Shown here: piece by piece, positions 18,118 to 26,090 of the stretch | How positions within the stretch are numbered: position 1 is the stretch's first letter | Layout of the letters: the number at the start of each line of letters is the position of its first letter | Assembly (NCBI GenBank): GCA_964368305.1 | Contig: CAYJAB010000001.1 | Coordinates: 124,001 to 188,000 of the forward strand | Source: CAYJAB01 sp964368305 | Lineage (GTDB): Bacteria; Bacillota_I; Bacilli_A; Erysipelotrichales; Erysipelotrichaceae | Reading direction: 5' to 3' | DNA length: 64,000 bases | The notes under the pieces: model-generated | Told to the model about the DNA's origin: nothing | The model's input: only the letters and a program-made list of their open reading frames with translations | Database searches by the model: none | Made by a program: the position numbers and the translations under genes

Positions 18118-18854
18118 AAAAAAATACAAATAAAATAATGGGTGTGATATTAATCGCAATTGCATTGTTTTTAATCGCACAAGAATTAGGGTTCACTACT
18201 GGTGTAAGTATACTAGAAGTCATCATCAGTTTAGCCTTTGTCGGATTTGGATTTCAAAAGATTATAAAAGCAGAGTATCCAACTGGATTTATTTGTGTAG
18301 GATTGGCCTATTATTACTCTCCTGAATTTTTAAATCTTCCACATATTTCATTTTGGATTATTATTCTTGTGTCGTTATTATTGGGAATTGGAGTTGGATT
18401 TATTGTTGGTAAAAAACATACAAATATAAAAACCGATAGACACGGCATTCATTTTGAATATGATGGGAATAAAAAAGGATCCTATTATGATGCATATGAT
18501 GGGAATAAAAAAGGGTCTTATTATGATGCGAAGGATGTTGTTGAAATTCAATTTGGAAATTATGAAAAATACTATTCATCAAATGATTATGAAAAATCAA
18601 CGGTAAAGTGTGAATTTGGAGGTGCGAAAGTTTACTTCAATGATGCGAAGATGTTAAATGAAAGTGCAATGTTAAATTTGGAGGTAGCATTTGGACATGT
18701 TGATATCTATGTACCACGTGATTGGTGTATTAAAGATGAATTAGATACAACATTTAGCTCAGTGGATATAAAAGAAAGTGATATGGTTACAAAGCATACG
18801 TTAATCCTTACCGGAGAAGTTACTTTTGGTGGATTAAGCGTTCATTATATTTAA
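18114..18854 (+). CDS. LiaF-like membrane protein with C-terminal beta domain
   Basis: Four hydrophobic segments fill about residues 8-100. The C-terminal half, from VVEIQFGNYEKYY, contains CEFGGAKVYFNDA and LEVAFGHVDIYVPRDW and ends GEVTFGGLSVHY. This resembles the LiaF/cell-wall-active antibiotic response fold (DUF2154-like). Between them is an exact in-frame duplication of a 12-residue unit YDGNKKGSYYDA. It is coupled to the LytTR gene and probably senses envelope state or sequesters the regulator; that role is inferred from LiaF systems. Confidence 0.7.
   Translation: MKKNTNKIMGVILIAIALFLIAQELGFTTGVSILEVIISLAFVGFGFQKIIKAEYPTGFICVGLAYYYSPEFLNLPHISFWIIILVSLLLGIGVGFIVGKKHTNIKTDRHGIHFEYDGNKKGSYYDAYDGNKKGSYYDAKDVVEIQFGNYEKYYSSNDYEKSTVKCEFGGAKVYFNDAKMLNESAMLNLEVAFGHVDIYVPRDWCIKDELDTTFSSVDIKESDMVTKHTLILTGEVTFGGLSVHYI
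18459..18530 (+). repeat. 36-bp in-frame tandem duplication
   Basis: Two adjacent 36-bp copies (18459-18494 and 18495-18530) encode the same 12 residues, YDGNKKGSYYDA. They differ only at a few third positions. Confidence 0.95.
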
Positions 18855-18876
18855 GGTGAAGTCATTCACCTTTTTA
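18853..18876 (+). terminator. terminator overlapping the stop of the LiaF-like gene
   Basis: AAGGTGAA / TTCACCTT with loop GTCA, followed by a T run. Confidence 0.75.
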
Positions 18877-18877
18877 T

Positions 18878-18924
18878 ATGCTTAAATAATGCTTGTTTAC
18901 ATATGTTTTACTTTATTTAAGCAT
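18878..18924. repeat. 12-bp perfect inverted repeat upstream of ispF
   Basis: ATGCTTAAATAA (18878-18889) and TTATTTAAGCAT (18913-18924) are separated by 23 bp. It could be an operator or an RNA hairpin ahead of ispF-gltX. Confidence 0.7.
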
Positions 18925-18964
18925 GAAACAATGATAAAATGATTATGCAATTTGAGGTGAAAAT

Positions 18965-19450
18965 ATGATTAGAATAGGACAATCTACAGATATTCATCGG
19001 TTAGTCGAAAACAGAGACTTAATATTAGGTGGTGTAAATATACCGTCTGATCTTGGTTTGGATGGTCATTCAGATGCGGATGCTTTATTACATGCGATTG
19101 CAGAAGCAATCATTGGAGCTTTGGCATTGGGTGATATAGGAAAACATTTTCCAGATACCGATGAAAGATATAAAGGGTGTAACTCTTTAAGAATTTTAGA
19201 GGCTGTGTTTGAATTGATGAAATCAAATGGATATTCAATTGTAAATATTGATAGTTTAATTCTAATTGAAAAACCAAAGATGTCACCTTATATTAATGAG
19301 ATGAGAGAAAATATTGCCCGTGCTTTACAGTGTGATGTTACACAAATCAATGTAAAGGCAACGCGGGGTGAAAAATTAGGGTATGTAGGAAGATTAGAAG
19401 GGGTTATGGCTCAGGCTGTTGTATTGTTAAATAAAGAGGTAGAAAAATGA
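18965..19450 (+). CDS. ispF: 2-C-methyl-D-erythritol 2,4-cyclodiphosphate synthase
   Basis: This is the MEP pathway cyclase, acting after IspE. The metal motif DIHR is at residues 9-12 (MIRIGQSTDIHR), and LDGHSDADALLHAIAEA is the family signature. The C-terminal KATRGEKLGYVGR loop binds the nucleotide. The length of 161 residues is normal. GAGGTG precedes the start. It overlaps gltX by 4 bp. Confidence 0.96.
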   Translation: MIRIGQSTDIHRLVENRDLILGGVNIPSDLGLDGHSDADALLHAIAEAIIGALALGDIGKHFPDTDERYKGCNSLRILEAVFELMKSNGYSIVNIDSLILIEKPKMSPYINEMRENIARALQCDVTQINVKATRGEKLGYVGRLEGVMAQAVVLLNKEVEK

Positions 19451-20892
19451 AAAAAGTAAGAGTAAGATATGCACCAAGTCCAACAGGACATTTACACATT
19501 GGAAATGCAAGAACTGCATTGTTTAATTATTTATTTGCGAAACATTATGGTGGTGATTTTGTATTAAGAATCGAAGATACGGATTTAGAGCGTAATGTGG
19601 TAGGTGGAGAAGAATCACAAATGGAATATATGGAATGGTTAAATATTATTCCTGATGAATCACCAGCAAATCCAAATCCAAAGTATGCACCTTATCGTCA
19701 AATGGAAAGATTAGATATTTATAAAAAATATGCAGATGAATTATTAGAAAAAGGACATGCTTACAAATGTTTTTGTACTTCTGAAGAATTAGAAGAAGAT
19801 TATAAACGTCAAACAGAAGCAGGTCATATTAGTACACGCTATAATAGAAAATGTTGTGGATTAACACCTGAACAAGTTAAAGAACTTGAAGAACAAGGTG
19901 TTCCTTATTCTATTCGTATTCGTGTTCCAGATCAAGAAACATATGAATTTGAGGATATGATTCGTGGAAAAGTGTCTTTTGAATCAAAAGATATTGGGGA
20001 TTGGGTTTTAGTTAAATCAAATAAAATTCCTACATACAACTATGCAGTTGTAGTGGATGATCATACAATGGATATTACACATGTGTTTAGAGGAGAAGAG
20101 CATTTATCAAATACACCTAAGCAAATGATGGTATATCGCATGTTAGGATGGGATATTCCTTTATTTGCACATATGACATTAATCGTAAATGAAAATCATA
20201 AAAAATTATCTAAACGTGACAATGGAATTATGCAATTTATGAGTCAATATAAAGATGCAGGGTATTTACCAGAAGCGATGTTAAACTTTATGAGTTTACT
20301 TGGGTGGTCTCCTGAGGGAGAAAAAGAAATCTTCTCTCATGAAGAATTGATTGCAGAGTTTACAGAAAAACGTTTATCTAAATCTCCATCTATGTTTGAT
20401 AAACAAAAATTAGCTTGGGTAAATAATAGATATATCAAAGAAATGAATTTAGAGGATTTAGTTGTCTTAGTTAAACCTTTCTTAGAAAAAGCATACGATT
20501 TATCAGCATATGATGATAAGTGGATAAGTGAATTAATTGCACTTTATAAAGATCAAATGTCTTATGGAGCTGAAATTGTGGACTTAGCAAATTTATTCTT
20601 TGCAAAGTATCATGTAAGTGAAGAAGGAAAAGAAGTATTAACATGGGAAACAACACCTACGGTCGCTTCTGTCTTTAAAGAAAAATTAGCTGCTTTAAAT
20701 GAATGGACACCAGATCAAATCAAACAAGCGATGAATGATACAAAAACAGAAACATCAATTAAAGGGAAACCATTATTTATGGGACTAAGAGTTTCTGCAA
20801 CAGGAGAATGCCATGGGCCAGACTTTATTAGTACTGTTTATTTGTTAGGAAAAGATAAAGTTGTAGAACGTTTAAATACGATAAAAGCATAA
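19447..20892 (+). CDS. gltX: glutamyl-tRNA synthetase
   Basis: This class I synthetase has the HIGH motif in PSPTGHLHIGNARTALFNY and KLSKRDNG as KMSKS. The length of 481 residues is typical of bacterial GluRS. CFCTSEELEE and RKCCGL give the cysteines of the zinc-like insert region. It is coupled to ispF. In many Firmicutes ispF-gltX-cysE-cysS form one run; here the run ends after gltX at a terminator. Confidence 0.97.
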   Translation: MKKVRVRYAPSPTGHLHIGNARTALFNYLFAKHYGGDFVLRIEDTDLERNVVGGEESQMEYMEWLNIIPDESPANPNPKYAPYRQMERLDIYKKYADELLEKGHAYKCFCTSEELEEDYKRQTEAGHISTRYNRKCCGLTPEQVKELEEQGVPYSIRIRVPDQETYEFEDMIRGKVSFESKDIGDWVLVKSNKIPTYNYAVVVDDHTMDITHVFRGEEHLSNTPKQMMVYRMLGWDIPLFAHMTLIVNENHKKLSKRDNGIMQFMSQYKDAGYLPEAMLNFMSLLGWSPEGEKEIFSHEELIAEFTEKRLSKSPSMFDKQKLAWVNNRYIKEMNLEDLVVLVKPFLEKAYDLSAYDDKWISELIALYKDQMSYGAEIVDLANLFFAKYHVSEEGKEVLTWETTPTVASVFKEKLAALNEWTPDQIKQAMNDTKTETSIKGKPLFMGLRVSATGECHGPDFISTVYLLGKDKVVERLNTIKA

Positions 20893-20918
20893 AATACCGA
20901 AATTTCGGTATTTTTTTT
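20891..20918 (+). terminator. terminator after gltX
   Basis: AAAATACCGAAA / TTTCGGTATTTT forms a long stem that is followed by extra T residues. Confidence 0.85.
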
Positions 20919-20984
20919 ATTTTAAAGGTTCATTTAAGGTTTGTGCTATAAAATAAGTGCATAACTTGAAAGGCAGGTTCAATT

Positions 20985-22196
20985 ATGGAAGATCAATTAT
21001 TAAATGAAAAAGAAGAATTAAAAGATGAAAAACCATCTAACAATAAAAAAACAATATCACTTATTTGTAGTGCATTACTATTTGGTACAGTGAGTGGAGC
21101 AGCATTTGTAGGCGTTGGATATATGGGAAATGAATACATCAAAAATAACCGCAGTGTTGAAACAATCAACTCTACAGTTGTAGTCAATACAGACTCACCG
21201 CTTATTCAATCAGATGTAGTAAGTCTTGTGGAAAATGCAATGCCATCAATAGTATCGATTACAAATATGAGTGTTTCTCAAGTACAAAGCTACTTTGGTG
21301 GAATGCAGACAATGGAAACACAAAGTGCAGGATCAGGAATCATCATCAATCAAACTGAAGATGAACTGTTTATCTTGACAAACTATCATGTAATAGAAGA
21401 TGCGACAACACTTACAATTACATTCTCGAATCAAACAAGTGTAGAAGCTGTTGTGAAAGGTGGAATGGAGTCTAAGGATATGGCGGTCGTTGCGGTTAAT
21501 ATGGATCAATTAGATGACGAAACGTTAGATCATATCAAAGTTGCGGTGATGGGCGATTCCTCAAAACTTCAACCGGGTGAACAAGTCATTGCGATTGGAA
21601 ATGCACTTGGGTATGGACAATCTGTCACAACAGGTGTCATCAGTGCTACTGATCGTACGGTAGAAGGGATTGATGCAGTGCTTTTACAAACAGATGCGGC
21701 AATTAACCCAGGAAATAGTGGGGGTGCACTTTTGAATATGAATGGTGAAGTCATTGGTATGAATACAGTGAAAATAAGTTCAAGTGCATCTAATACAAAT
21801 GTAGAGGGTATGGGATATGCTATCTCAATTACAGATGCAGTGGACTCAATTAATACAATGATGACATACGCTACAAAAGAAAAAGTTGCGGTAGAAGATC
21901 AAGGCGCATTGGGTATTAGTGGATCTACCGTAACAGAAGAGATTCATATGTTGTATCAAATTCCACAAGGTGTCTATATCAATGAAATTGTAGAAGGTTC
22001 TGCAGCACAAAAAGCAGGTTTAGAAAAAGGTACAGTTATTGTCGCAATTGAAGGTGTCTCTGTAAGTAGTATTGAAGAGTTAATTGAAATACTTGGGTAT
22101 TATGAAGCAGGTACAAAGGTAGACTTATCTGTAAAAGTTTTAGTTGAAGGTGAATATATCGATGAAGAAATAACGCTTACGTTGCAATCAAAATAG
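20985..22196 (+). CDS. HtrA/DegP-family membrane-anchored serine protease
   Basis: A charged cytoplasmic tail of about 22 residues precedes one transmembrane helix (about 24-47). The trypsin-like domain follows with catalytic His135 (TNYHVIED), Asp165 (SKDMAVV) and Ser245 (GNSGGALL). A C-terminal PDZ domain follows (about 300-395, GVYINEIVEGSAAQKAGL). It is probably an envelope quality-control protease acting outside the membrane. A second htrA-like gene begins at 63762, so this genome carries at least two. Confidence 0.93.
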   Translation: MEDQLLNEKEELKDEKPSNNKKTISLICSALLFGTVSGAAFVGVGYMGNEYIKNNRSVETINSTVVVNTDSPLIQSDVVSLVENAMPSIVSITNMSVSQVQSYFGGMQTMETQSAGSGIIINQTEDELFILTNYHVIEDATTLTITFSNQTSVEAVVKGGMESKDMAVVAVNMDQLDDETLDHIKVAVMGDSSKLQPGEQVIAIGNALGYGQSVTTGVISATDRTVEGIDAVLLQTDAAINPGNSGGALLNMNGEVIGMNTVKISSSASNTNVEGMGYAISITDAVDSINTMMTYATKEKVAVEDQGALGISGSTVTEEIHMLYQIPQGVYINEIVEGSAAQKAGLEKGTVIVAIEGVSVSSIEELIEILGYYEAGTKVDLSVKVLVEGEYIDEEITLTLQSK

Positions 22197-22227
22197 TGTC
22201 CTTTCTATCTTGATTTTAATATAGATT

Positions 22228-22257
22228 AAAAATGGAACTGAAAAGTTTCATTTTTAG
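22228..22257 (+). terminator. terminator after the htrA-like gene
   Basis: AAAAATGGAACT pairs with AGTTTCATTTTT (one G-U pair) around the tetraloop GAAA. Confidence 0.75.
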
Positions 22258-22323
22258 TGCTTTATAGAGGTCTATAGTTGTAAAAAAGGACAAATACAAG
22301 TACAATGAAAAAGAGGTAATTTT

Positions 22324-23541
22324 ATGTTTGAAAAACTATCTGAAACTAAAGTAATGAGAGATCCAATCCATGAATATATTAGGATTGATTTAAAAGTCAT
22401 TTGGGATTGTATCGCATGTAAAGAATTTCAAAGACTTAGAAGAATAAGACAATTGGGTGGTACATCTTTTGTATATCATACTGCAGATCATTCTCGCTTT
22501 TCACACTCGCTTGGCGTCTATGAAGTCGCAAGAAGAATGATTACAGAGAATCAAGATTTAAAAGAATGTATTAATGAGTATGATAAGGTTGTTGTTTTAT
22601 TGGCGGGTCTTTTACATGATGTAGGACATGGGCCTTTTTCACATGCATTTGAACATGTGTCTAAATGTAGCCATGAAGTTTTTACAGAAAGAATTATTTT
22701 AGAAGACAGTGAGATAAATACAGTATTGAAAAAAGTAAATCCAAACTTGCCAAAGGATGTAGCAATGGTTATTAATCATACGCATCCCAATGCGATATTA
22801 ACGCAATTAATATCGGGACAGTTGGATGCGGATCGTATGGATTATTTACTAAGAGATACGTATTTTACAGGGACGAGTTATGGAGCATTTGATTTAGAAC
22901 GTGTAATTCGTACAATACGTGTACGTGATGGACGTTTTGCGATTAAAGAAAGCGGGATTCATGCGGTGGAAGATTATATTATGGCAAGATATCATATGTA
23001 TTGGCAGGTTTATTTCCATCCGGTATCTAGAAGTTATGAGGCGATCTTTACGAATGTATTTAAAAGACTGAAAGATTTATATAGTGCAGATTCAACTAAA
23101 ATGAATCATTATGAGATGTTTATTCCTTTTTTAAAGGAGGAACAACCTTCTATTTCAGATCATTTTATTTTAGATGAAACGGCTTGCTATTATGGGTTTC
23201 ATACAATGAAATTTGATAAAGATAAAATATTGAGTGATTTAGCACAACGTGTAATCAATCGAAATTTATTTGAATATGAAGATATTGAATCTGAGAAAAT
23301 GGTAGAAGAAAAAAAGAAACAATTAAAAGTTGCTGGGTATGATGCAAACTATTATTTTTATAGAGACCATGCATCACAACGTCCGTATCAACCTTATGTT
23401 GAAGAGGAAAGTTCTTTGATATGGGTGTTAAAAAAGGATGGGACAATCAAAGAGTTGTCTGAATGTTCTGTGATTGTAGAAGCGATTGTAAGTGGAAGAA
23501 ATAAGAAGGATGAAAAGATGTTTTATCCAAGAGGGGTATAA
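22324..23541 (+). CDS. HD-domain phosphohydrolase (YwfO/dGTPase-like)
   Basis: This is a 405-residue HD-superfamily enzyme. It has RFSHSLGVYEVARRM (first His), LLHDVGHGPFSHAFEH (HD pair) and LDADRMDYLLRD (last Asp), the arrangement of dNTP triphosphohydrolases such as YwfO. It likely hydrolyses nucleotides in the cytoplasm; substrate preference is unknown. AAAGAGGT precedes the start. pepP begins 1 bp after its stop. Confidence 0.9.
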   Translation: MFEKLSETKVMRDPIHEYIRIDLKVIWDCIACKEFQRLRRIRQLGGTSFVYHTADHSRFSHSLGVYEVARRMITENQDLKECINEYDKVVVLLAGLLHDVGHGPFSHAFEHVSKCSHEVFTERIILEDSEINTVLKKVNPNLPKDVAMVINHTHPNAILTQLISGQLDADRMDYLLRDTYFTGTSYGAFDLERVIRTIRVRDGRFAIKESGIHAVEDYIMARYHMYWQVYFHPVSRSYEAIFTNVFKRLKDLYSADSTKMNHYEMFIPFLKEEQPSISDHFILDETACYYGFHTMKFDKDKILSDLAQRVINRNLFEYEDIESEKMVEEKKKQLKVAGYDANYYFYRDHASQRPYQPYVEEESSLIWVLKKDGTIKELSECSVIVEAIVSGRNKKDEKMFYPRGV

Positions 23542-23542
23542 A

Positions 23543-24766
23543 ATGAATACAAGCTTAAGAAGAGAGAAATTAGTACAGGAACTAACAGATAAAAGTGTTG
23601 TGGTTTTATATAGTGGTAGTTTAGTTAAAAGAAGTGCAGATGGAAATTATCCGTTTTCAGTCAATCGTAATTTCTTTTATTTAACAAATATTGATGAACA
23701 AGAAGTTTATTTAGTGTTATATAAAGAAGATAATCAATTAATTGAAAAACTATTTATAAAAAAATCAGATCAATTTATGGAAAAATGGATGGGTAAATCT
23801 ATTTCTGTAGATGAAGCAAAACAATATTCTATGATTGATTCTGTGTATTATCATGAGGATTTAGAGCAGGAGTTTGAGAATATTAAAAATAAAGGGTATG
23901 TAGTCTATTTAGATCAAGAGAAAGATGATTTTGAAGAAGATCATTATAATCACTCTTTATTAGTAAAAAAACACCCTGTTTTAGCGCAATTAGATACAAA
24001 AGATATTTATAAAAATATTGCAGCACTGCGTTTAATTAAAACAGATGAAGAAATAGAAGAACTAAAAAAAGCAATTGCGATTACAAATGAAGGATTAATG
24101 GCGATGTTTAAAAAAGTGAAGCCAGATATGAAAGAATATGAAATGGTTGCGCATTATAATTATGTATTAAGTCACTATAATAGTAAGTTTGCGTTTAGTA
24201 CAATTGCCGCAAGTGGTGAAACGGCAACGACACTTCACTATGAAAAAAACAATAAAGTTATGAAAGATAAGGAACTTGTACTTTTAGATTTAGGAGCAAC
24301 TTCAAATAATTATTGTGCTGATATATCACGTACAATTCCAGTAAATGGTGTGTTTACGCCAAGACAAAAACAGTTATATAATATTGTGCTTTTGGCGCAA
24401 GAGAATGTAGAGAAATCCGCAAAGCCTGGTGTGTCTCTTCGTGAGCTGCAAATGATTGTCGTGGAAACCTATTATGAGCAGCTTAAAAACATTGGATTGG
24501 TAGAACATGTAGAGGATGTGAAAAACTATTATTACCATGGTGTATCTCATTTATTAGGATTAGATACGCATGATGTATATGTAGAGCGTGATACAGTGCT
24601 ACAAGAAGGTATGGTTATTACAAATGAGCCTGGTTTATATATCGCTGAAGAACATATTGGAATACGTATTGAAGATGATCTATTAATTACAAAAGATGGG
24701 TGTGAAAATTTATCGCGTTCTATTATTAAGACTGTGGATGAAATCGAACAGTTTATGAAAGGATAA
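23543..24766 (+). CDS. pepP: M24-family Xaa-Pro aminopeptidase
   Basis: The N-terminal creatinase-like domain (SVVVLYSGSLVKRSADGNYPF) is followed by the pita-bread catalytic domain. The metal ligands are in LLDLGATSNNYCADISRT (two Asp), YYHGVSHLLGLDTHD (His), TNEPGLY (Glu) and GIRIEDDLL (Glu). It cleaves N-terminal residues before proline in peptides. I chose ATG 23543 because AAGAGGGG precedes it. The longer in-frame opening at 23492 overlaps the HD gene by 50 bp. The product is 407 residues. Confidence 0.92.
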   Translation: MNTSLRREKLVQELTDKSVVVLYSGSLVKRSADGNYPFSVNRNFFYLTNIDEQEVYLVLYKEDNQLIEKLFIKKSDQFMEKWMGKSISVDEAKQYSMIDSVYYHEDLEQEFENIKNKGYVVYLDQEKDDFEEDHYNHSLLVKKHPVLAQLDTKDIYKNIAALRLIKTDEEIEELKKAIAITNEGLMAMFKKVKPDMKEYEMVAHYNYVLSHYNSKFAFSTIAASGETATTLHYEKNNKVMKDKELVLLDLGATSNNYCADISRTIPVNGVFTPRQKQLYNIVLLAQENVEKSAKPGVSLRELQMIVVETYYEQLKNIGLVEHVEDVKNYYYHGVSHLLGLDTHDVYVERDTVLQEGMVITNEPGLYIAEEHIGIRIEDDLLITKDGCENLSRSIIKTVDEIEQFMKG

Positions 24767-24768
24767 GT

Positions 24769-25098
24769 ATGAAGAAAAAAGAGTGGTCATTGCTGTTGGT
24801 TGTAAGTATATTTCTTTTTCTAGTAGGAATGTTTATCTATTCTTTTAGAAGCAATAATGTAGATGCGATTGTCTATATTAATGGGGACCCTGTTTTAGAG
24901 TTGGACTTAGATTTTGATGATCAGTATCGCGTAGTTGGAAATATTGGGAATGTAAATATCGAAGTAAAAGATCAAAAAGTTCGTTTTCATAACGTAGATT
25001 GCCCAAACCATGACTGTGAAAAAGTAGGGTGGGTTGAAAAAGGATCTTTGATTCCAATTATTTGTTTACCCAATGGTGTAACATTAACACAAGAGTAA
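24769..25098 (+). CDS. NusG domain II-containing membrane-anchored protein
   Basis: An N-terminal transmembrane helix (about residues 6-26) is followed by an extracytoplasmic NusG_II-type domain. The conserved end is CPNHDCEKVGWVEKG...IICLPN, with three Cys. The length of 109 residues is typical. The family often sits near FMN-binding or electron-transfer genes, but its function is not established. It begins 2 bp after pepP and is probably cotranscribed with it. Confidence 0.85.
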   Translation: MKKKEWSLLLVVSIFLFLVGMFIYSFRSNNVDAIVYINGDPVLELDLDFDDQYRVVGNIGNVNIEVKDQKVRFHNVDCPNHDCEKVGWVEKGSLIPIICLPNGVTLTQE

Positions 25099-25123
25099 AA
25101 AAGGCGAAATATCGTCTTTTTTT
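25097..25123 (+). terminator. terminator after the NusG_II gene
   Basis: AAAAGGCGA pairs with TCGTCTTTT (one G-U) and is followed by T residues. Confidence 0.7.
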
Positions 25124-25154
25124 ATGAAGTTAAATTAAAAGTAAAAAATAAGCA

Positions 25155-25182
25155 TTGACTAAAATTATTTTTTGTATATAAT
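25155..25182 (+). promoter_or_regulatory. sigma-A promoter of the ywiB-like/rpoE operon
   Basis: TTGACT (25155-25160), a 16-bp spacer and a perfect TATAAT (25177-25182). Confidence 0.7.
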
Positions 25183-25204
25183 CTTATAGTAAAAGGTAAA
25201 GAGT

Positions 25205-25621
25205 ATGAATTTAAAAAGTAATGTATGGATTGAAGTAAATCAAAAAGATTTACTTACAAATGAAGAAATCAGATTGTTTACCGGTGTTGGATATTTATCT
25301 TATGTAGAGGGTGTTTCTTCTCTTGTCTATCAAGAAGATGAAAATACAAAAGTTGAAGTAGGATATGATTCAGTGCTGTTTACCTTGACAAGAACACTTA
25401 AAGATTCAAAAAGCACTTTATTGTTGGTTCAGTATAAAAAAACAGAGGTTGTTGTAAATAGCCAGTATGGAGATATTAAGATGATGGCCTATACGCATGA
25501 TATTGAAGTGAATGAGAATAGTTGGTTTATTGAATATGATATTCTTACTGGTAAGGATGTAGCAAGTAGTTTTTGGATAGAGTTTAAAATTATAAAGAAA
25601 TTAGAGGATAAGGGGGCTTAA
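25205..25621 (+). CDS. DUF1934/YwiB-family protein
   Basis: This is a 138-residue small beta-rich protein of the DUF1934 (calycin-like, YwiB) type. Recognisable segments are GVGYLSYVEGVSSLVYQE, VLFTLTRTLKDSKSTLL and a C-terminal WFIEYDILTGKDVASSF. The family commonly lies next to rpoE or argS in Firmicutes, and rpoE follows here after 2 bp. Its biochemical role is unknown. Confidence 0.75.
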   Translation: MNLKSNVWIEVNQKDLLTNEEIRLFTGVGYLSYVEGVSSLVYQEDENTKVEVGYDSVLFTLTRTLKDSKSTLLLVQYKKTEVVVNSQYGDIKMMAYTHDIEVNENSWFIEYDILTGKDVASSFWIEFKIIKKLEDKGA

Positions 25622-25623
25622 CA

Positions 25624-25989
25624 ATGAGTAGTCGATCAATGACAGATGTCGCATATGAAATCGTAGTAGCATTAAAAAAAGAAGTCGCTTTTGATGTACT
25701 TTGGGGCGAAGTTTGTAAAGAGAATGGATATAACCAATCTCAATCAATGAATAAAATTGCATCATTTTATTCTGCGATGATGCTGGATTCAAGATTCACA
25801 AATATTAAAGATAATATTTGGGATTTAAAAGCACGCCATAAATTTGATGAAACAAGAATCAATACAAGTGATTTAATTATTGAAGATGATTCTACAATTG
25901 ATGAATCAGAAGAAGTTGAATATAGTGATTCAAGTATTGATATTGAAAATATGCGTAGTAAAAGAACAAATAGCGAAGATCAATATTAA
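25624..25989 (+). CDS. rpoE: RNA polymerase delta subunit
   Basis: This is a 121-residue accessory subunit of Gram-positive RNA polymerase. An N-terminal HARE-HTH (about residues 4-75: MTDVAYEIVVALKKEVAFDVLWGEVC...) is followed by a short, acidic, disordered tail rich in D, E and S. The tail ends unusually in a mixed basic segment RSKRTNSEDQY. GGGGG before the ATG overlaps the upstream stop. A terminator follows, so pyrG, the usual neighbour, is not in this operon. Confidence 0.9.
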   Translation: MSSRSMTDVAYEIVVALKKEVAFDVLWGEVCKENGYNQSQSMNKIASFYSAMMLDSRFTNIKDNIWDLKARHKFDETRINTSDLIIEDDSTIDESEEVEYSDSSIDIENMRSKRTNSEDQY

Positions 25990-25998
25990 TTTAAAGTT

Positions 25999-26026
25999 AA
26001 AACTGGAGAAATCCAGTTTTATTTTT
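25999..26026 (+). terminator. terminator after rpoE
   Basis: Perfect AAAACTGGA / TCCAGTTTT stem with GAAA tetraloop and a T-rich tail. Confidence 0.88.
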
Positions 26027-26052
26027 GATTTATACTTAAATGATGTTATAAT
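26025..26052 (+). promoter_or_regulatory. sigma-A promoter of murA
   Basis: TTGATT (26025-26030), a 16-bp spacer and TATAAT (26047-26052). The -35 box starts at the tail of the rpoE terminator. Confidence 0.65.
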
Positions 26053-26090
26053 ATAAACCATATATAAGACAATGGAATAAAGGGGAATGC

